From positions 1 through 40,097 of the forward strand of contig JAKASB010000004.1 of the NCBI GenBank assembly GCA_021828255.1: a DNA stretch of 40,097 nucleotides, read 5' to 3'. Source of the stretch: a bacterium. GTDB lineage: Bacteria; SZUA-79; Acidulodesulfobacterales; Acidulodesulfobacteraceae. A program made the translations under genes and the position numbers. The notes below the pieces were generated by a model. It saw nothing but the letters and a program-made list of their open reading frames with translations, was not told the origin of the DNA and made no database searches. Shown one piece after another: positions 28,305-40,097 of this stretch. The stretch's first letter is position 1. Every line of letters begins with the position of its first letter.

Positions 28305-29987
28305 ATGATAAAATTTATGAGAAGCAACAATATAAAAGAAGGAATAGACAGAACTCCTCACAGGTCGCTCTTATATGCAACGGGAATAGCCAAAAGCGAG
28401 ATGAAAAAACCTTTTATAGGTATTGCATCGAGCTTTACGGATTTAATACCCGGGCATGTAGGAATAAGAGATTTAGAAAGAGCGGCGGAAAATGGGGTAT
28501 ATAGCAACGGAGGGCATCCTTTCGTTTTCGGCATTCCGGGAATTTGCGACGGAATCGCCATGGGACACATGGGTATGCACTATTCGCTTCCTTCCAGAGA
28601 ACTTATCGCCGATATGATAGAGACGATAGTGGAAGCCCACTGTCTCGACGGTCTTATTCTTTTAACAAATTGCGATAAAATCACCCCCGGTATGCTTATG
28701 GCTTCTTTGCGTCTTAATGTCCCTTCCGTGGTAGTTACGGCAGGACCTATGCTTTCGGGACATTATCACGGAAAGAGGCTTTCTTTTGTGAGAGATACGT
28801 TTGAAGCTGTGGCAAAATTCAGAATAAATGAAATAACTGAAAAGGAGCTTAACGATTTAGAAATGTGCGCATGTCCGGGACAGGGGTCGTGTCAGGGGCT
28901 TTATACCGCCAATACAATGGCATGTTTGACGGAAGCCTTGGGTATGTCTTTACCGGGAGCCGGGACAGCCCTTGCCGGTTCGGCTATAAAAAAGCGGATG
29001 GCTTTTGAAAGCGGTGCCAGGGTAGTTCAACTTGTAAAAGATGGAATACATCCTAGAGATATTGTAACAATGGATTCTTTTAAAAATGCTATAGCGGTAG
29101 ATATGGCTCTTGGAGGTTCGTCAAATTCTGTTTTACACCTGCTTGCTATCGCAAATGAAGCCGGTATAAAATTAGATTTAAAGCTTTTTGACGAGATTTC
29201 GAAGAATACTCCGCAGATTACCAGTTTAAGACCTGCAGGAGAATATTTTTTAGAAGATCTTGATTTTGCAGGTGGAATACCTTCTTTGCTTTATGAGCTA
29301 AAAATGGTTATAAATCCTAACCCCGTTACTGTCAGCGGCAAATCTATCGGTGAAATAATATCAGACGTTAATTATGTTAATAATGAAGTTATACGAAAGA
29401 CCGACAATCCTTATCGCAAAGAAGGCGGGATAGCAGTTCTTTTCGGTAATTTAGCTCCAAACGGCGCTATAATAAAATCCAGCGGAGTCAGTCCGTCGAT
29501 AATGAAGTTTACCGGAAATGCGGCGGTTTTTGACAGCGAAGAATCGGCAATGGAAAATATTTCTAAAGGCAGGATTAAAGAAAGAGACGTCGTAGTCATA
29601 AGATATGAGGGGCCAAAAGGAGGACCAGGAATGAGAGAGATGCTTGCGCCGACCTCTCGGATAGTAGGCATGGGTCTTGGGGATAAAGTTGCCCTTATCA
29701 CGGATGGAAGGTTTTCCGGCGGAACAAGAGGTCCATGCGTAGGACACATATCGCCTGAAGCACAGGAAGGAGGTCCTATTGCGCTTGTGAACAACGGCGA
29801 TAAAATTGAAATAGATATTGTGGAAAGGAAACTAAACGTGCTTATTTCGGATGAAGAATTAAATAAAAGAAAGCTGAAAATTTCGAAAAAACCCAAAAAA
29901 ATCGATTACGGTTATCTATCAAGATATGCAGAAATGGTTTCATCCGCCGACGAAGGAGCGATAATCAATAGAAATATTAGAAAATGA
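28305..29987 (+). CDS. ilvD: Dihydroxy-acid dehydratase
   Basis: '[25 protein letters not shown]', '[12 protein letters not shown]', '[26 protein letters not shown]', '[21 protein letters not shown]'; start may be ATG 28317. Confidence 0.97.
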   Translation: MIKFMRSNNIKEGIDRTPHRSLLYATGIAKSEMKKPFIGIASSFTDLIPGHVGIRDLERAAENGVYSNGGHPFVFGIPGICDGIAMGHMGMHYSLPSRELIADMIETIVEAHCLDGLILLTNCDKITPGMLMASLRLNVPSVVVTAGPMLSGHYHGKRLSFVRDTFEAVAKFRINEITEKELNDLEMCACPGQGSCQGLYTANTMACLTEALGMSLPGAGTALAGSAIKKRMAFESGARVVQLVKDGIHPRDIVTMDSFKNAIAVDMALGGSSNSVLHLLAIANEAGIKLDLKLFDEISKNTPQITSLRPAGEYFLEDLDFAGGIPSLLYELKMVINPNPVTVSGKSIGEIISDVNYVNNEVIRKTDNPYRKEGGIAVLFGNLAPNGAIIKSSGVSPSIMKFTGNAAVFDSEESAMENISKGRIKERDVVVIRYEGPKGGPGMREMLAPTSRIVGMGLGDKVALITDGRFSGGTRGPCVGHISPEAQEGGPIALVNNGDKIEIDIVERKLNVLISDEELNKRKLKISKKPKKIDYGYLSRYAEMVSSADEGAIINRNIRK

Positions 29988-30059
29988 ATTATAGTAAAAC
30001 AATAAATTGCCGTATCCGGTTAATAATAAACATAATTCAAAAAAATAAAGGATTAAGCG

Positions 30060-31778
30060 ATGAATCATAATTCAAAAAAAAATTTAATGACCGGTTCAAA
30101 GATAATTATAGAAAGCCTTATTAAAGAAGGCGTAGATACTATATTCGGATATCCGGGTGGAGCAGTTTTAAATATTTATGATGAACTTTTTAATTATAAA
30201 GATAAAATAAAACATATTCTTGTCAGACACGAACAGGGGGCTGCTCATGCCGCAGACGGTTATGCGAGGGCATCCGGAAAAGTGGGCGTTGTCCTCGTAA
30301 CATCGGGTCCCGGCGCTACCAACACGATAACCGGTATTGCTACCGCCAATATGGATTCCGTACCTATAGTTATCCTTACGGGACAGGTTCCGACTAATTT
30401 AATCGGCAACGATGCATTTCAGGAAGCCGATACGGTCGGCATAACGAGACCATGCACAAAACATAATTATTTGGTAAAAGATATAAAAGATCTTGCAAAG
30501 ACTATTAAGGAGGCATTTTATATTGCTTCCACCGGCAGGCCGGGACCGGTATTAATCGATATTCCTAAAGATATTACCTCAAGCGTATACGAATTTGATT
30601 ATCCTGAAACAGTTGAGTTAAGGGGTTACAGTCCGACATATTTCGGGCATCATGTCCAGATTTCAAAACTTGCGGCAGAAATTTTAAAGGCAAAAAGGCC
30701 TTTGCTTTATACAGGCGGGGGCGTTATAAGTTCAAACGCGGCCAATGAACTAAAAGAACTGGCAGAATTGCTTGATTTGCCTGTTGCGTCCACTCTTATG
30801 GGACTCGGCGGTTTTCCTCCCGACCACCCCCTCTTTTTCGGCATGCTTGGAATGCACGGCACTTACGCGGCAAATATGGCGATATCCAATGCGGATTTTA
30901 TCGTAGCTATAGGGGCAAGATTTGACGACAGGGTTACCGGAAAGGTGGAGGAATTCGGCAAAAATGCAAAATTTGCTCATATAGATATCGACCCGTCTTC
31001 GATAGGCAAGAATGTAAAGATAGAAATACCCGTGGTAGGCGACGTTAAATCTGTTTTAAGCAGCCTTCTTGAAATTTTAAACAATAAGACCGAAGAAATT
31101 TCATCGGCTAAATATGATAGGTTAGGCTGGCTCGAAGAAATAAATGCATGGAAATACGAACACCCCCTTTTATATCGAATGAACGACATAATAAAACCTC
31201 AATATGTAATAGAAAAAATTTATGAACTTACCGGTGGAGAAGCCATAATAGCGACCGAAGTAGGTCAAAACCAGATGTGGACGGCGCAGTTTTATAAATT
31301 TAAAAATCCTAGAACTTTGCTGACTTCCGGCGGACTTGGGACGATGGGTTTTGGATTTCCGGCGGCAATCGGCGCCCAGATTGCATGCCCGGATAAAACC
31401 GTTTTTGACATTGCCGGAGACGGGAGCATTCAAATGAATATTCAAGAGTTGGCGACCGCCGTGCAGTATAATCTGCCTGTTAAAATAGCAATAATTAATA
31501 ATAATTTTTTGGGTATGATAAGACAATGGCAGGAATTATTTTACCATAAAAGATATTCGTTTTCGGAAATGAATGTTAACCCCGATTTCGTTAAACTTGC
31601 CGAGGCATACGGCGCGGTCGGATTAAGGGCAAAAAATCCCGAAGAAGTGGTTCCGGTAATAGAAAAAGCATTGTCTATAAAAAAGCCGGTTATAATGGAC
31701 TTTGTAGTAGATAAAGAAGAGAACGTTTACCCAATTGTCGCTCCGGGTTCTCCTATTACCGGAATGTTATTAGTATAA
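30060..31778 (+). CDS. ilvB: Acetolactate synthase large subunit
   Basis: '[20 protein letters not shown]', '[18 protein letters not shown]', '[41 protein letters not shown]'. Confidence 0.97.
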   Translation: MNHNSKKNLMTGSKIIIESLIKEGVDTIFGYPGGAVLNIYDELFNYKDKIKHILVRHEQGAAHAADGYARASGKVGVVLVTSGPGATNTITGIATANMDSVPIVILTGQVPTNLIGNDAFQEADTVGITRPCTKHNYLVKDIKDLAKTIKEAFYIASTGRPGPVLIDIPKDITSSVYEFDYPETVELRGYSPTYFGHHVQISKLAAEILKAKRPLLYTGGGVISSNAANELKELAELLDLPVASTLMGLGGFPPDHPLFFGMLGMHGTYAANMAISNADFIVAIGARFDDRVTGKVEEFGKNAKFAHIDIDPSSIGKNVKIEIPVVGDVKSVLSSLLEILNNKTEEISSAKYDRLGWLEEINAWKYEHPLLYRMNDIIKPQYVIEKIYELTGGEAIIATEVGQNQMWTAQFYKFKNPRTLLTSGGLGTMGFGFPAAIGAQIACPDKTVFDIAGDGSIQMNIQELATAVQYNLPVKIAIINNNFLGMIRQWQELFYHKRYSFSEMNVNPDFVKLAEAYGAVGLRAKNPEEVVPVIEKALSIKKPVIMDFVVDKEENVYPIVAPGSPITGMLLV

Positions 31779-31804
31779 TAAATAACTAAAAAATTAAAAC
31801 TATT

Positions 31805-32296
31805 ATGGAAAAAACCCATATTCTTTCTATTCTTGTAGAAAATGAATCCGGCGTACTCACGAGAGTCGCGGGACTTTTTTCGGCAAGAGGATTCAATATC
31901 GACAGTATCTGCGTTGCAAAAACGCTTGAGAAGAACGAATCTAAGATGATAATCGCCACGTCTGGAGATACGCAAATTTTAGAGCAGATTACAAAACAAC
32001 TTAACAGGCTTGTTAATGTGATAAAAGTGCAGGAATTAACGGACGAAGATTCTGTAGTAAGGCAAACGGTTTTAATTAAAGTAAATGCTGATGAAACTAC
32101 AAAAAGCGATATATTCAGAATAAAAGATATATTCGGGGGCCGCGTTATAGACGTTTCGAGAAATTCATATACACTCGAGGTTACCGGTTCCGAAAGGAAG
32201 ATAGAATCGCTTATAGATATTTTAAGACCTTTAGGTATAAAAGATATCGTTAAGACTGGGATAATAGCTTTACAGCGGACAAGAAGGTCAAGCTGA
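31805..32296 (+). CDS. ilvN: Acetolactate synthase small subunit
   Basis: ACT domain 'HILSILVENESGVLTRVAGLFSARGFNIDSICVAKT', 'IDVSRNSYTLEVTGSERKIESLIDILRP'. Confidence 0.95.
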   Translation: MEKTHILSILVENESGVLTRVAGLFSARGFNIDSICVAKTLEKNESKMIIATSGDTQILEQITKQLNRLVNVIKVQELTDEDSVVRQTVLIKVNADETTKSDIFRIKDIFGGRVIDVSRNSYTLEVTGSERKIESLIDILRPLGIKDIVKTGIIALQRTRRSS

Positions 32297-32313
32297 TAAC
32301 TACAATAAGTGAA

Positions 32314-33379
<1,066 letters not shown>

Positions 33380-33401
33380 TAACGATGTTTGAAAAATAAT
33401 A

Positions 33402-34088
33402 ATGCAATATATCGCAAAAGAAGGAATTAAATTTATAATAATAGCATTATTATTTTCCGTCTTTTTTCTCTTTTTATATTTTTTCGTAAAATATACATTT
33501 TTCAAATATCTTTTTTTATCATTATTTTTTTTATTTTTTTTATTTTTTCTCTTTAATATTTATTTTTTTAGGGATCCTGAACGCAAACCTGATTCCATAT
33601 TGAGCGGCGACGAAATAGTTTCTCCAGCCGACGGCAGAGTCATATTTTTGGAAAAAGTTTTTGACGATAGATTTTTAAAAGGCGAAACCGTTAAGATAAG
33701 CATTTTTATGTCTCTGTTTAACGTTCATATAAACAGAATTCCTATCGGCGGCAGAGTGGAAAAGATACTCTACAACAAAGGGAAATTTTTTTCCGCAAAT
33801 TTAGACAAAGCATCTATAGAAAACGAGTTTAACGGAGTAATAATAAATATAGACGACAATGTGGGCGAAAAAAGCAGAAGAATGGCTTTTGTTCAGATAG
33901 CGGGATTTATTGCAAGAAGAATAGTATGTAAAATCAAAGAAGGAGATAAAGTACAATCCGGAAACAGGTTTGGTCTAATTAAATTCGGCTCCAGGTTGGA
34001 TCTGTACCTGCCTTTAAGTTTTAAACGGAGCGTTAAAGTTGGAGACAGAGTGTTTTCCGGAAAAACGATTCTAGGCGGAATATCGTAA
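33402..34088 (+). CDS. psd: Phosphatidylserine decarboxylase (short, membrane-anchored)
   Basis: 'FFRDPERKP', 'SPADGRVIFLEKV', 'FMSLFNVHINRIPIGGRV', LGSS-like cleavage variant 'LIKFGSRLDLYLP'. Confidence 0.92.
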   Translation: MQYIAKEGIKFIIIALLFSVFFLFLYFFVKYTFFKYLFLSLFFLFFLFFLFNIYFFRDPERKPDSILSGDEIVSPADGRVIFLEKVFDDRFLKGETVKISIFMSLFNVHINRIPIGGRVEKILYNKGKFFSANLDKASIENEFNGVIINIDDNVGEKSRRMAFVQIAGFIARRIVCKIKEGDKVQSGNRFGLIKFGSRLDLYLPLSFKRSVKVGDRVFSGKTILGGIS

Positions 34089-34093
34089 AAATT

Positions 34094-34879
34094 ATGAAAA
34101 AACCGCATCAGCCCCTAAAAGATGTCTTAGTCTCGAATAATATTTATAAAAACAGTATGACGAAGGGCGTCTTTCTTCTACCCAATTTAATAACCAGCCT
34201 TTCGCTTCTATCCGGCTTTTATTCTATTATCAACTCAATAGAAGGAAAATACCGGATTGCCGGCTGGCTGATAATAGCTTCTATTTTTTTTGACGGGGTA
34301 GACGGAAAAGTCGCAAGACTTACAAATACAAGTTCCAAATTTGGCATCGAATACGATTCTCTCTCAGATCTCATAGCATTCGGGGTCGCTCCATCCGTAT
34401 TATTATTTAAATGGTTTCTTATAGGTTACGGCAGGGTGGGATGGGCGGCTGTTTTCGTCTATCTTCTTGGAGCGGCGCTCAGACTTGCCAGATTTAACGT
34501 CCAGCTAAATTCGGTAGAGTATAATAAATTTATGGGACTTCCTTCTCCAGCCGCGGCTGGAACAGTTGTTTCGTTCCTTTTTTTTATGACCGAATTTTCT
34601 TTAAAAACTGTATTAATAAGCGAAATAATGTTTGTTTTGACAATTGTTACAAGTCTTTTAATGATTAGCAACATAAATTATTTTGCAATGAAAGATTTCT
34701 CCGTTTTTAAGCGCAGAACATTTGAGTCGCTTGTTCTGGTTTTATTAATTTTGATTATAATTATAATCAAACCTGTAGAATCCCTTTTTGTGATTTTTAT
34801 CCTGTATTCTTTTATCTCGCCTCTATTGTATTTTTATCTTGTTAGTGCTAAGATAAAAAAGAATAAAGAAATTAAATAA
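34094..34879 (+). CDS. pssA: CDP-diacylglycerol--serine O-phosphatidyltransferase
   Basis: CDP-OH-P motif 'DGVDGKVARLTNTSSKFGIEYDSLSD'. Confidence 0.94.
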   Translation: MKKPHQPLKDVLVSNNIYKNSMTKGVFLLPNLITSLSLLSGFYSIINSIEGKYRIAGWLIIASIFFDGVDGKVARLTNTSSKFGIEYDSLSDLIAFGVAPSVLLFKWFLIGYGRVGWAAVFVYLLGAALRLARFNVQLNSVEYNKFMGLPSPAAAGTVVSFLFFMTEFSLKTVLISEIMFVLTIVTSLLMISNINYFAMKDFSVFKRRTFESLVLVLLILIIIIIKPVESLFVIFILYSFISPLLYFYLVSAKIKKNKEIK

Positions 34880-34898
34880 GCAGTGTTTCGGAGGGCTT

Positions 34899-36461
34899 AT
34901 GGGCGATAATCAATTTAAAAAAATTAAAATATTCGATACTACTTTAAGAGACGGCGAACAGTCTCCCGGAGCAAGTATGAACATAGAAGAAAAATTAAAT
35001 CTTGCGCGCCAGCTTTCCCGGCTTGGGGTCGATGTCATAGAAGCCGGTTTTCCAATTGCTTCCGAAGGCGACTTTGAAGCCGTAAAGACTATAGCTATGG
35101 AGATAAAAGGAGCCGAGATAGCAGGGCTTGCAAGGGCAAACGAAAAAGATATATACAGGGCATATTCCGCTGTCAAATATGCTGCAAAACCTGTTATACA
35201 TACGTTTATAGCTACGTCCGACGTGCATCTTAAATATAAACTTAAAATAACCCGGGACGAATTATACGAAAGAGCCGTCGACATGGTAAAATATGCCAAA
35301 TCGTTTACGGAAAATATCGAGTTTTCCGCCGAAGACGCCTCGCGGTCGGATTTAGATTTTTTATGCAGGGTAATAGAAGGAGTTATAGAAGCAGGCGCAA
35401 CAACCGTCAATATTCCGGACACTGTCGGATATGCTACCCCGTTTGAGTTTTTTAATTTTATAAAAAATATAAGAGAAAGGGTAAGAGGTATAGGGAATAT
35501 TATACTTAGCGTTCACTGTCATAACGATTTAGGCTTAGGTACGGCAAATTCTCTGTCGGCGATTTTAGCCGGAGCAAATCAGGTCGAATGTACTATTAAC
35601 GGCATCGGGGAAAGAGCCGGAAATGCGGCGCTTGAAGAAATAGTAATGGCTTTAGACGTCAGAAAAGATATATATAATGCGGTTACCGGTATAAACACGA
35701 CTGAAATATACAGGTCTTCCCAGCTTTTAACCCACATAACCGGAATATCGGTTCAACAGAATAAAGCAATAGTAGGCAAAAATGCTTTTGCACACGAAGC
35801 CGGTATTCATCAGGACGGTGTATTAAAGGAAAAAACTACGTACGAAATTATGACTCCGGAACGCGTAGGAAGACAGTCTAACGAGTTAGTATTAGGAAAA
35901 CATTCGGGGAAACATGCTTTTAAAGAAAAGATTTTATCTTTAGGTTATTTGTTGAATGATGAAGAAATCGAAAAAGCTTTTGTCAAATTTAAGAATCTGG
36001 CGGACAGAAAAAAAGATATTTACGACGAAGATATAGATTCCCTTATTGCAAAATCTCATCCTCTTGAAAAATATGAGCTAAAATACGTTAACGTCGTATG
36101 CGGCGATACGGTTTCACCTCTTTCTATGGTAAAAGTTATGGTTGACGGTGAATTAAAACATGATTCTTCATGCGGAAACGGTCCGGTAGATGCGGCAATA
36201 AACGCAATAGAAAAAATTATTAACTCAAAAGCGAAGGTTGTGGCTTATGAAGTCAAATCCATAAGGGGAACGACGGAGGCGCAGGGAGATGTTTCCATTA
36301 CCATAGAAGATGCAGATAATGGAAGCAACATTACAGGAAGAAGCGCCCATACCGATATCGTAGTCGCAAGCGCAAAGGCATACGTCAATGCTTTAAACAA
36401 ACTGTACGTTCATAATAAAAATACCGGTAAACCAGCCTGCGAAATGGAAATACATGCATAA
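34899..36461 (+). CDS. leuA: 2-isopropylmalate synthase
   Basis: 'KIFDTTLRDGEQSPGASMNIEEKLNLARQL', 'VHCHNDLGLGTANSLSAILAGA', 'GERAGNAALEEIVMAL', 'AHEAGIHQDGVLKEKTTYEIM'. Confidence 0.97.
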   Translation: MGDNQFKKIKIFDTTLRDGEQSPGASMNIEEKLNLARQLSRLGVDVIEAGFPIASEGDFEAVKTIAMEIKGAEIAGLARANEKDIYRAYSAVKYAAKPVIHTFIATSDVHLKYKLKITRDELYERAVDMVKYAKSFTENIEFSAEDASRSDLDFLCRVIEGVIEAGATTVNIPDTVGYATPFEFFNFIKNIRERVRGIGNIILSVHCHNDLGLGTANSLSAILAGANQVECTINGIGERAGNAALEEIVMALDVRKDIYNAVTGINTTEIYRSSQLLTHITGISVQQNKAIVGKNAFAHEAGIHQDGVLKEKTTYEIMTPERVGRQSNELVLGKHSGKHAFKEKILSLGYLLNDEEIEKAFVKFKNLADRKKDIYDEDIDSLIAKSHPLEKYELKYVNVVCGDTVSPLSMVKVMVDGELKHDSSCGNGPVDAAINAIEKIINSKAKVVAYEVKSIRGTTEAQGDVSITIEDADNGSNITGRSAHTDIVVASAKAYVNALNKLYVHNKNTGKPACEMEIHA

Positions 36462-36558
36462 TTCATAATCATAATTATAATACTAAATAATACTTATAGT
36501 TAAAATGTAAACTTACATTAATTAAGTAATTAAGATTATAAATAAAAGAGGATAAAAT

Positions 36559-37830
36559 ATGGGAAGACCTTTAACTATTACGGAAAAAATAATTCAAAAT
36601 CATACTGATCTGGGTACCGTTGTTCCCGGCGATATCGTAAACGCTAGAGTCGATATTGCTCTCGGGAACGATATTACCGCTCCAATAGCCATAAAAGAGT
36701 TTGAGGTTATAGGAATAGACGAGGTTTTCGACAAAAAAAAAATTGCCTTAGTCCCAGACCACTTCGTTCCGAACAAAGATATATTGAGTGCAAAACAGGC
36801 TAAAATGTTAAGAGAGTTTGCAAAGAAGCATGATATCGAAAACTATTTCGAATGCGGGGAGATGGGAGTCGAACATGCGCTTTTGCCGGAAAAAGGCATA
36901 GTTTTGCCCGGAGACCTTGTTATAGGGGCAGATTCCCACACTTGCACTTACGGTGCTTTAGGGGCTTTCGCTACGGGGGTGGGCTCTACTGATCTCGCTT
37001 ATGCCTTTGCTTTCGGCGAGTTATGGCTTAAAGTCCCGGAATCCATAAAAGTGATTTTTGAAGGCAAGCCAAAAAAATGGGTATCAGGCAAAGACCTTGT
37101 TCTTTATCTTATCGGCAAGATAGGAGTAGAAGGGGCAAACTATATGGCTTTAGAGTTTACGGGAAACACGTTTAAGCATCTTGGAATGGCGGATAGATTT
37201 ACCATATCCAATATGGCTATAGAAGCAGGAGCAAAAAGCGGAATATTCGAACCCGATGAAATTACAGAAGATTATGTTAAAGGCAGGGCTAAGAGGGATT
37301 ATATATTTTATAAGAGCGACGAGGGTGCCGAATATGCTAAAGTTTTAAATTTTAATGCCGAATCCATTAATCCGCAGGTCGCCTTTCCACATCTTCCGGA
37401 AAACAGCATCGATATTAATGAGGCTTCGGCAAAAAACATTAAGATAGACCAGTCCGTCATAGGTTCCTGTACAAACGGAAGAATAGAAGATTTAAGAATC
37501 GCCGCAGGAGTTTTAAAAGGCAAAAAGATAGCAAAGTATTCAAGGCTTATCGTTATTCCCGCTACCCCAGGTATTTACAGAATGGCGGAGAAAGAAGGAC
37601 TTATAGATATATTTATGGATGCCGGCGCGGTAGTCAGCACTCCGACATGCGGGCCCTGCCTCGGCGGATACATGGGAATATTAGCCGACGGCGAAAGGGC
37701 TATATCTTCCACAAATAGAAACTTTAAAGGAAGAATGGGGGACGTAACAAGCGAAGTTTATCTTGCAAATCCGGCAGTATGCGCGGCATCCGCCATACTC
37801 GGTAAAATTGCAAGTCCAGACGAAGTATAA
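36559..37830 (+). CDS. leuC: 3-isopropylmalate dehydratase large subunit
   Basis: '[12 protein letters not shown]', '[23 protein letters not shown]', '[16 protein letters not shown]', '[15 protein letters not shown]'. Confidence 0.95.
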   Translation: MGRPLTITEKIIQNHTDLGTVVPGDIVNARVDIALGNDITAPIAIKEFEVIGIDEVFDKKKIALVPDHFVPNKDILSAKQAKMLREFAKKHDIENYFECGEMGVEHALLPEKGIVLPGDLVIGADSHTCTYGALGAFATGVGSTDLAYAFAFGELWLKVPESIKVIFEGKPKKWVSGKDLVLYLIGKIGVEGANYMALEFTGNTFKHLGMADRFTISNMAIEAGAKSGIFEPDEITEDYVKGRAKRDYIFYKSDEGAEYAKVLNFNAESINPQVAFPHLPENSIDINEASAKNIKIDQSVIGSCTNGRIEDLRIAAGVLKGKKIAKYSRLIVIPATPGIYRMAEKEGLIDIFMDAGAVVSTPTCGPCLGGYMGILADGERAISSTNRNFKGRMGDVTSEVYLANPAVCAASAILGKIASPDEV

Positions 37831-37845
37831 TATATAGGAGAGGTT

Positions 37846-38343
37846 ATGATATTTAGCGGAAAAGTTTTTAAATTTGGAGACAATATAGATACCGATGCGA
37901 TTATGCCGGCAAGATATTTAAACGATTCAAGCGACGAAAACTTAAGAAAACATTGTATGGAAGACACAGGCGGATCATTTTCGTCAAAAGTATCTAAAGG
38001 AGACTTTATTGTCGCCGGAAATAATTTCGGTTGCGGTTCTTCGAGAGAGCATGCTCCGAGAGCTATTAAGGTCAGCGGAGTGCCGGTTGTAATAGCTAAG
38101 AGTTTTGCAAGGATTTTTTACCGTAATGCCTTTAACATAGGACTATTTATACTTGAAGCCGATACTGACGGAATAGACAACGGTGATATATTGGAAGTTG
38201 ATACCGATACCGGAGAAATTAAAAACAAAACAAAAAACGCCGTTGTAAAAGCCAAGCCTATCCCTAAATTTATGTCTGAACTTGTTAACGCAGGCGGTTT
38301 GATTGCATATGCCAAAAAAAAGATTAAGGAGGGTAAGAAATAA
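37846..38343 (+). CDS. leuD: 3-isopropylmalate dehydratase small subunit
   Basis: 'KFGDNIDTDAIMPARYLN', 'GNNFGCGSSREHAPRAIK', 'FARIFYRNAFNIGLF'. Confidence 0.96.
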   Translation: MIFSGKVFKFGDNIDTDAIMPARYLNDSSDENLRKHCMEDTGGSFSSKVSKGDFIVAGNNFGCGSSREHAPRAIKVSGVPVVIAKSFARIFYRNAFNIGLFILEADTDGIDNGDILEVDTDTGEIKNKTKNAVVKAKPIPKFMSELVNAGGLIAYAKKKIKEGKK

Positions 38344-38346
38344 GTT

Positions 38347-39426
38347 ATGGTAAAATTAGCTCTTTTTGCCGGCGACGGAATCGGAGCTGAAGTTGCGGGC
38401 GAAGCAGTTAACGTATTAAAGTTTTTATTCAATTCTAATTCCGTCAGATACGAAATAGAAGAAGACCTTGTGGGAGGAGCTTCTTACGACGAATATAAAA
38501 AACCTATAACGGAAAGAGCCCTCAAACTGGCGAAAGAGGCGGATGCGGTTATTTTTGGAGCCGTAGGCGGACCTAAATGGGAATCTCTTCCCATTGAACT
38601 GAGACCCGAAAAGGCGCTCTTAACATTAAGATACGACCTTGAACTATACGCAAATTTAAGACCGGCAAAGATTTACGATGAACTTATCGATGCTTCGCCG
38701 TTAAAAAAAGACGTCGTTCAGGGAACCGATATGATGATAGTAAGGGAACTGACCGGCGGCATATACTTCGGTCAGCCGAGAGGCGTTTTTGATTTGGAAG
38801 ACGGACAGAAAAAGGGTGTTAATACATTAGTTTATACAACGAAAGAGATAGAAAGAATAGCTAAGATAGCCTTTGAAATTGCGAGAAAAAGAAGAAAGAA
38901 AGTTTTATCGGTAGATAAAGCCAACGTTCTGGAATGTACCGAGTTATGGAGAAACGTCGTTGCCGAGGTAGCCAAAGAATATCCCGATGTAGAATTAAGC
39001 AATATGTATGTGGATAACTGTTCTATGCAGCTTATAAGACAACCTAGGTCTTTCGACGTTATCGTAACGACTAATATGTTTGGGGATATACTCAGCGATG
39101 AATCTTCGATGGCCTGTGGTTCTATAGGAATGCTTCCGTCGGCGAGCCTTAATGGCAAAAAAGGAATGTATGAGCCGATTCACGGAAGCGCGCCGGATAT
39201 TGCCGGTCAAAATAAAGCCAATCCCGTTGCCGCTATTTTATCCGTTGCGATGATGCTTAGATACAGTTTTGATATGGATAATCTTGCCGAAAAAATAGAA
39301 AATGCCGTAGAAAAAGTTATTAAAAACGGATACAGGACTGCCGATATTTATTCAAATGCCGCTGGAACGAAACTTGTAGGTACTAAAGAAATGGGCAAAG
39401 CGGTCATAGACGAATTAAAACCTTAA
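38347..39426 (+). CDS. leuB: 3-isopropylmalate dehydrogenase
   Basis: '[11 protein letters not shown]', '[14 protein letters not shown]', '[14 protein letters not shown]', '[29 protein letters not shown]', '[18 protein letters not shown]'. Confidence 0.97.
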   Translation: MVKLALFAGDGIGAEVAGEAVNVLKFLFNSNSVRYEIEEDLVGGASYDEYKKPITERALKLAKEADAVIFGAVGGPKWESLPIELRPEKALLTLRYDLELYANLRPAKIYDELIDASPLKKDVVQGTDMMIVRELTGGIYFGQPRGVFDLEDGQKKGVNTLVYTTKEIERIAKIAFEIARKRRKKVLSVDKANVLECTELWRNVVAEVAKEYPDVELSNMYVDNCSMQLIRQPRSFDVIVTTNMFGDILSDESSMACGSIGMLPSASLNGKKGMYEPIHGSAPDIAGQNKANPVAAILSVAMMLRYSFDMDNLAEKIENAVEKVIKNGYRTADIYSNAAGTKLVGTKEMGKAVIDELKP

Positions 39427-39518
39427 TCCCGCAATATAATTCTATTATATTTAATAGATTCTCTAATTGCAGGAGGATTACGGTAAATCATATTACGGCA
39501 TAGAAGATTACCTGCATA

Positions 39519-39559
39519 ACTCCCCTCCTTAAAAGGAGGGGTGCCCGTCAGGGCGGAGT
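39519..39559. repeat. GC-rich double-hairpin dispersed-repeat-like element
   Basis: CCCCTCCTT-AA-AAGGAGGGG (39522-39541), then GCCC-GTCA-GGGC (39543-39554), outer ACTCC/GGAGT (39519-39523 / 39555-39559). Confidence 0.7.
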
Positions 39560-39616
39560 GGTTATTTTCTATTGTAGGATTAAGGTAAAAAATATAAAGA
39601 TTGACATGTGAACGAT

Positions 39617-40097
39617 ATGAAAAAAGGAAAATATAACGTCGCCATAATGGGAGCTACCGGTCTTGTCGGCAGAGAATTTATAGAAATATTGGAACAGAGA
39701 AATTTTCCGGTCGGAGAACTTTATCTTTTTGCTTCCGAAAACTCTCTCGGCGAAACCATAAAATTTAAAGGCGAAGATTATATTGTGGATGCTTTGAAAG
39801 AAGATTCTTTTAAGAAAAAGAATATCGATATAGTCTTATCCAGTCCGGGAGGAAAGGTAAGCTCAAGGTTTTCGCCTATTGCCGCAAAGGAAGGAGCAGT
39901 AGTTATCGATAATACGTCTTATTTCAGGATGGACGAAGATGTTCCATTAGTAGTTCCTGAAGTTAACCCGGACGATATAAAATATTATTCAAAAAAAAAT
40001 ATAATAGCGAATCCGAATTGTTCCACTATTCAAATGGTCGTGCCGCTTAAACCTATTCACGACAGGTATAAAATAAAAAGGATAGTCGTATCTACAT
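39617..40097 (+). CDS. asd: Aspartate-semialdehyde dehydrogenase, truncated by the window end
   Basis: MKKGKYNVAIMGATGLVGREFIEILEQRNFPVGELYLFAS...VIDNTSYFRMDEDVPLVVPEVNPDDI...ANPNCSTIQMV; not in the ORF track because it is open at the 3' end. Confidence 0.95.
   Translation, partial: MKKGKYNVAIMGATGLVGREFIEILEQRNFPVGELYLFASENSLGETIKFKGEDYIVDALKEDSFKKKNIDIVLSSPGGKVSSRFSPIAAKEGAVVIDNTSYFRMDEDVPLVVPEVNPDDIKYYSKKNIIANPNCSTIQMVVPLKPIHDRYKIKRIVVST

Noticed and set aside
33480-33580. T-rich low-complexity stretch
   Set aside because: Encodes the hydrophobic N-terminal TM segments of the phosphatidylserine decarboxylase.
36505-36518. ATGTAA-AC-TTACAT inverted repeat upstream of leuC
   Set aside because: Only 6-bp arms in AT-rich spacer; expected by chance and too weak to call a regulator site.

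Overview
AT-rich, gene-dense bacterial chromosomal window. It looks like a deltaproteobacteria-like metagenomic lineage, but that placement is an inference from gene content. Most of it is housekeeping and amino-acid biosynthesis. Left part: class V aminotransferase-serA-hisZ-purA; methyltransferase / ABC-2 permease / AP-superfamily protein; galT plus a HAD phosphatase; mqnA; an orphan PhoR-like kinase; a SurA-N-like protein; queD; a TPR protein; a surface protein with three internal repeats. Middle: tRNA-Cys, an NfnAB-like pair, tRNA-Leu(UAA), pheS, an inserted helicase / PRTase / DprA-like module, pheT, rseP, tsaB and a DUF465-like protein. Right part: ilvD-ilvB-ilvN-ilvC-psd-pssA-leuA-leuC-leuD-leuB and a truncated asd. 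The main points for follow-up are: (1) an SF1 helicase with a ~290-aa unrecognised N-terminal region, a ComF-like PRTase and an atypical DprA/Smf protein, lying between pheS and pheT with a 14-bp palindrome in the 27-bp divergent promoter; (2) a HAD phosphatase gene after galT with no ATG/GTG/TTG start, entered in the -1 frame exactly at a canonical T_TTA_AAA slippery heptamer; (3) several non-coding repeats or palindromes: a MITE-like 18-bp inverted repeat with a 7-bp flanking direct repeat, a 22-bp perfect RAYT-type hairpin, and a GC-rich CCCCTCCTT/AAGGAGGGG element. No CRISPR array, rRNA, prophage or intact transposase was seen.
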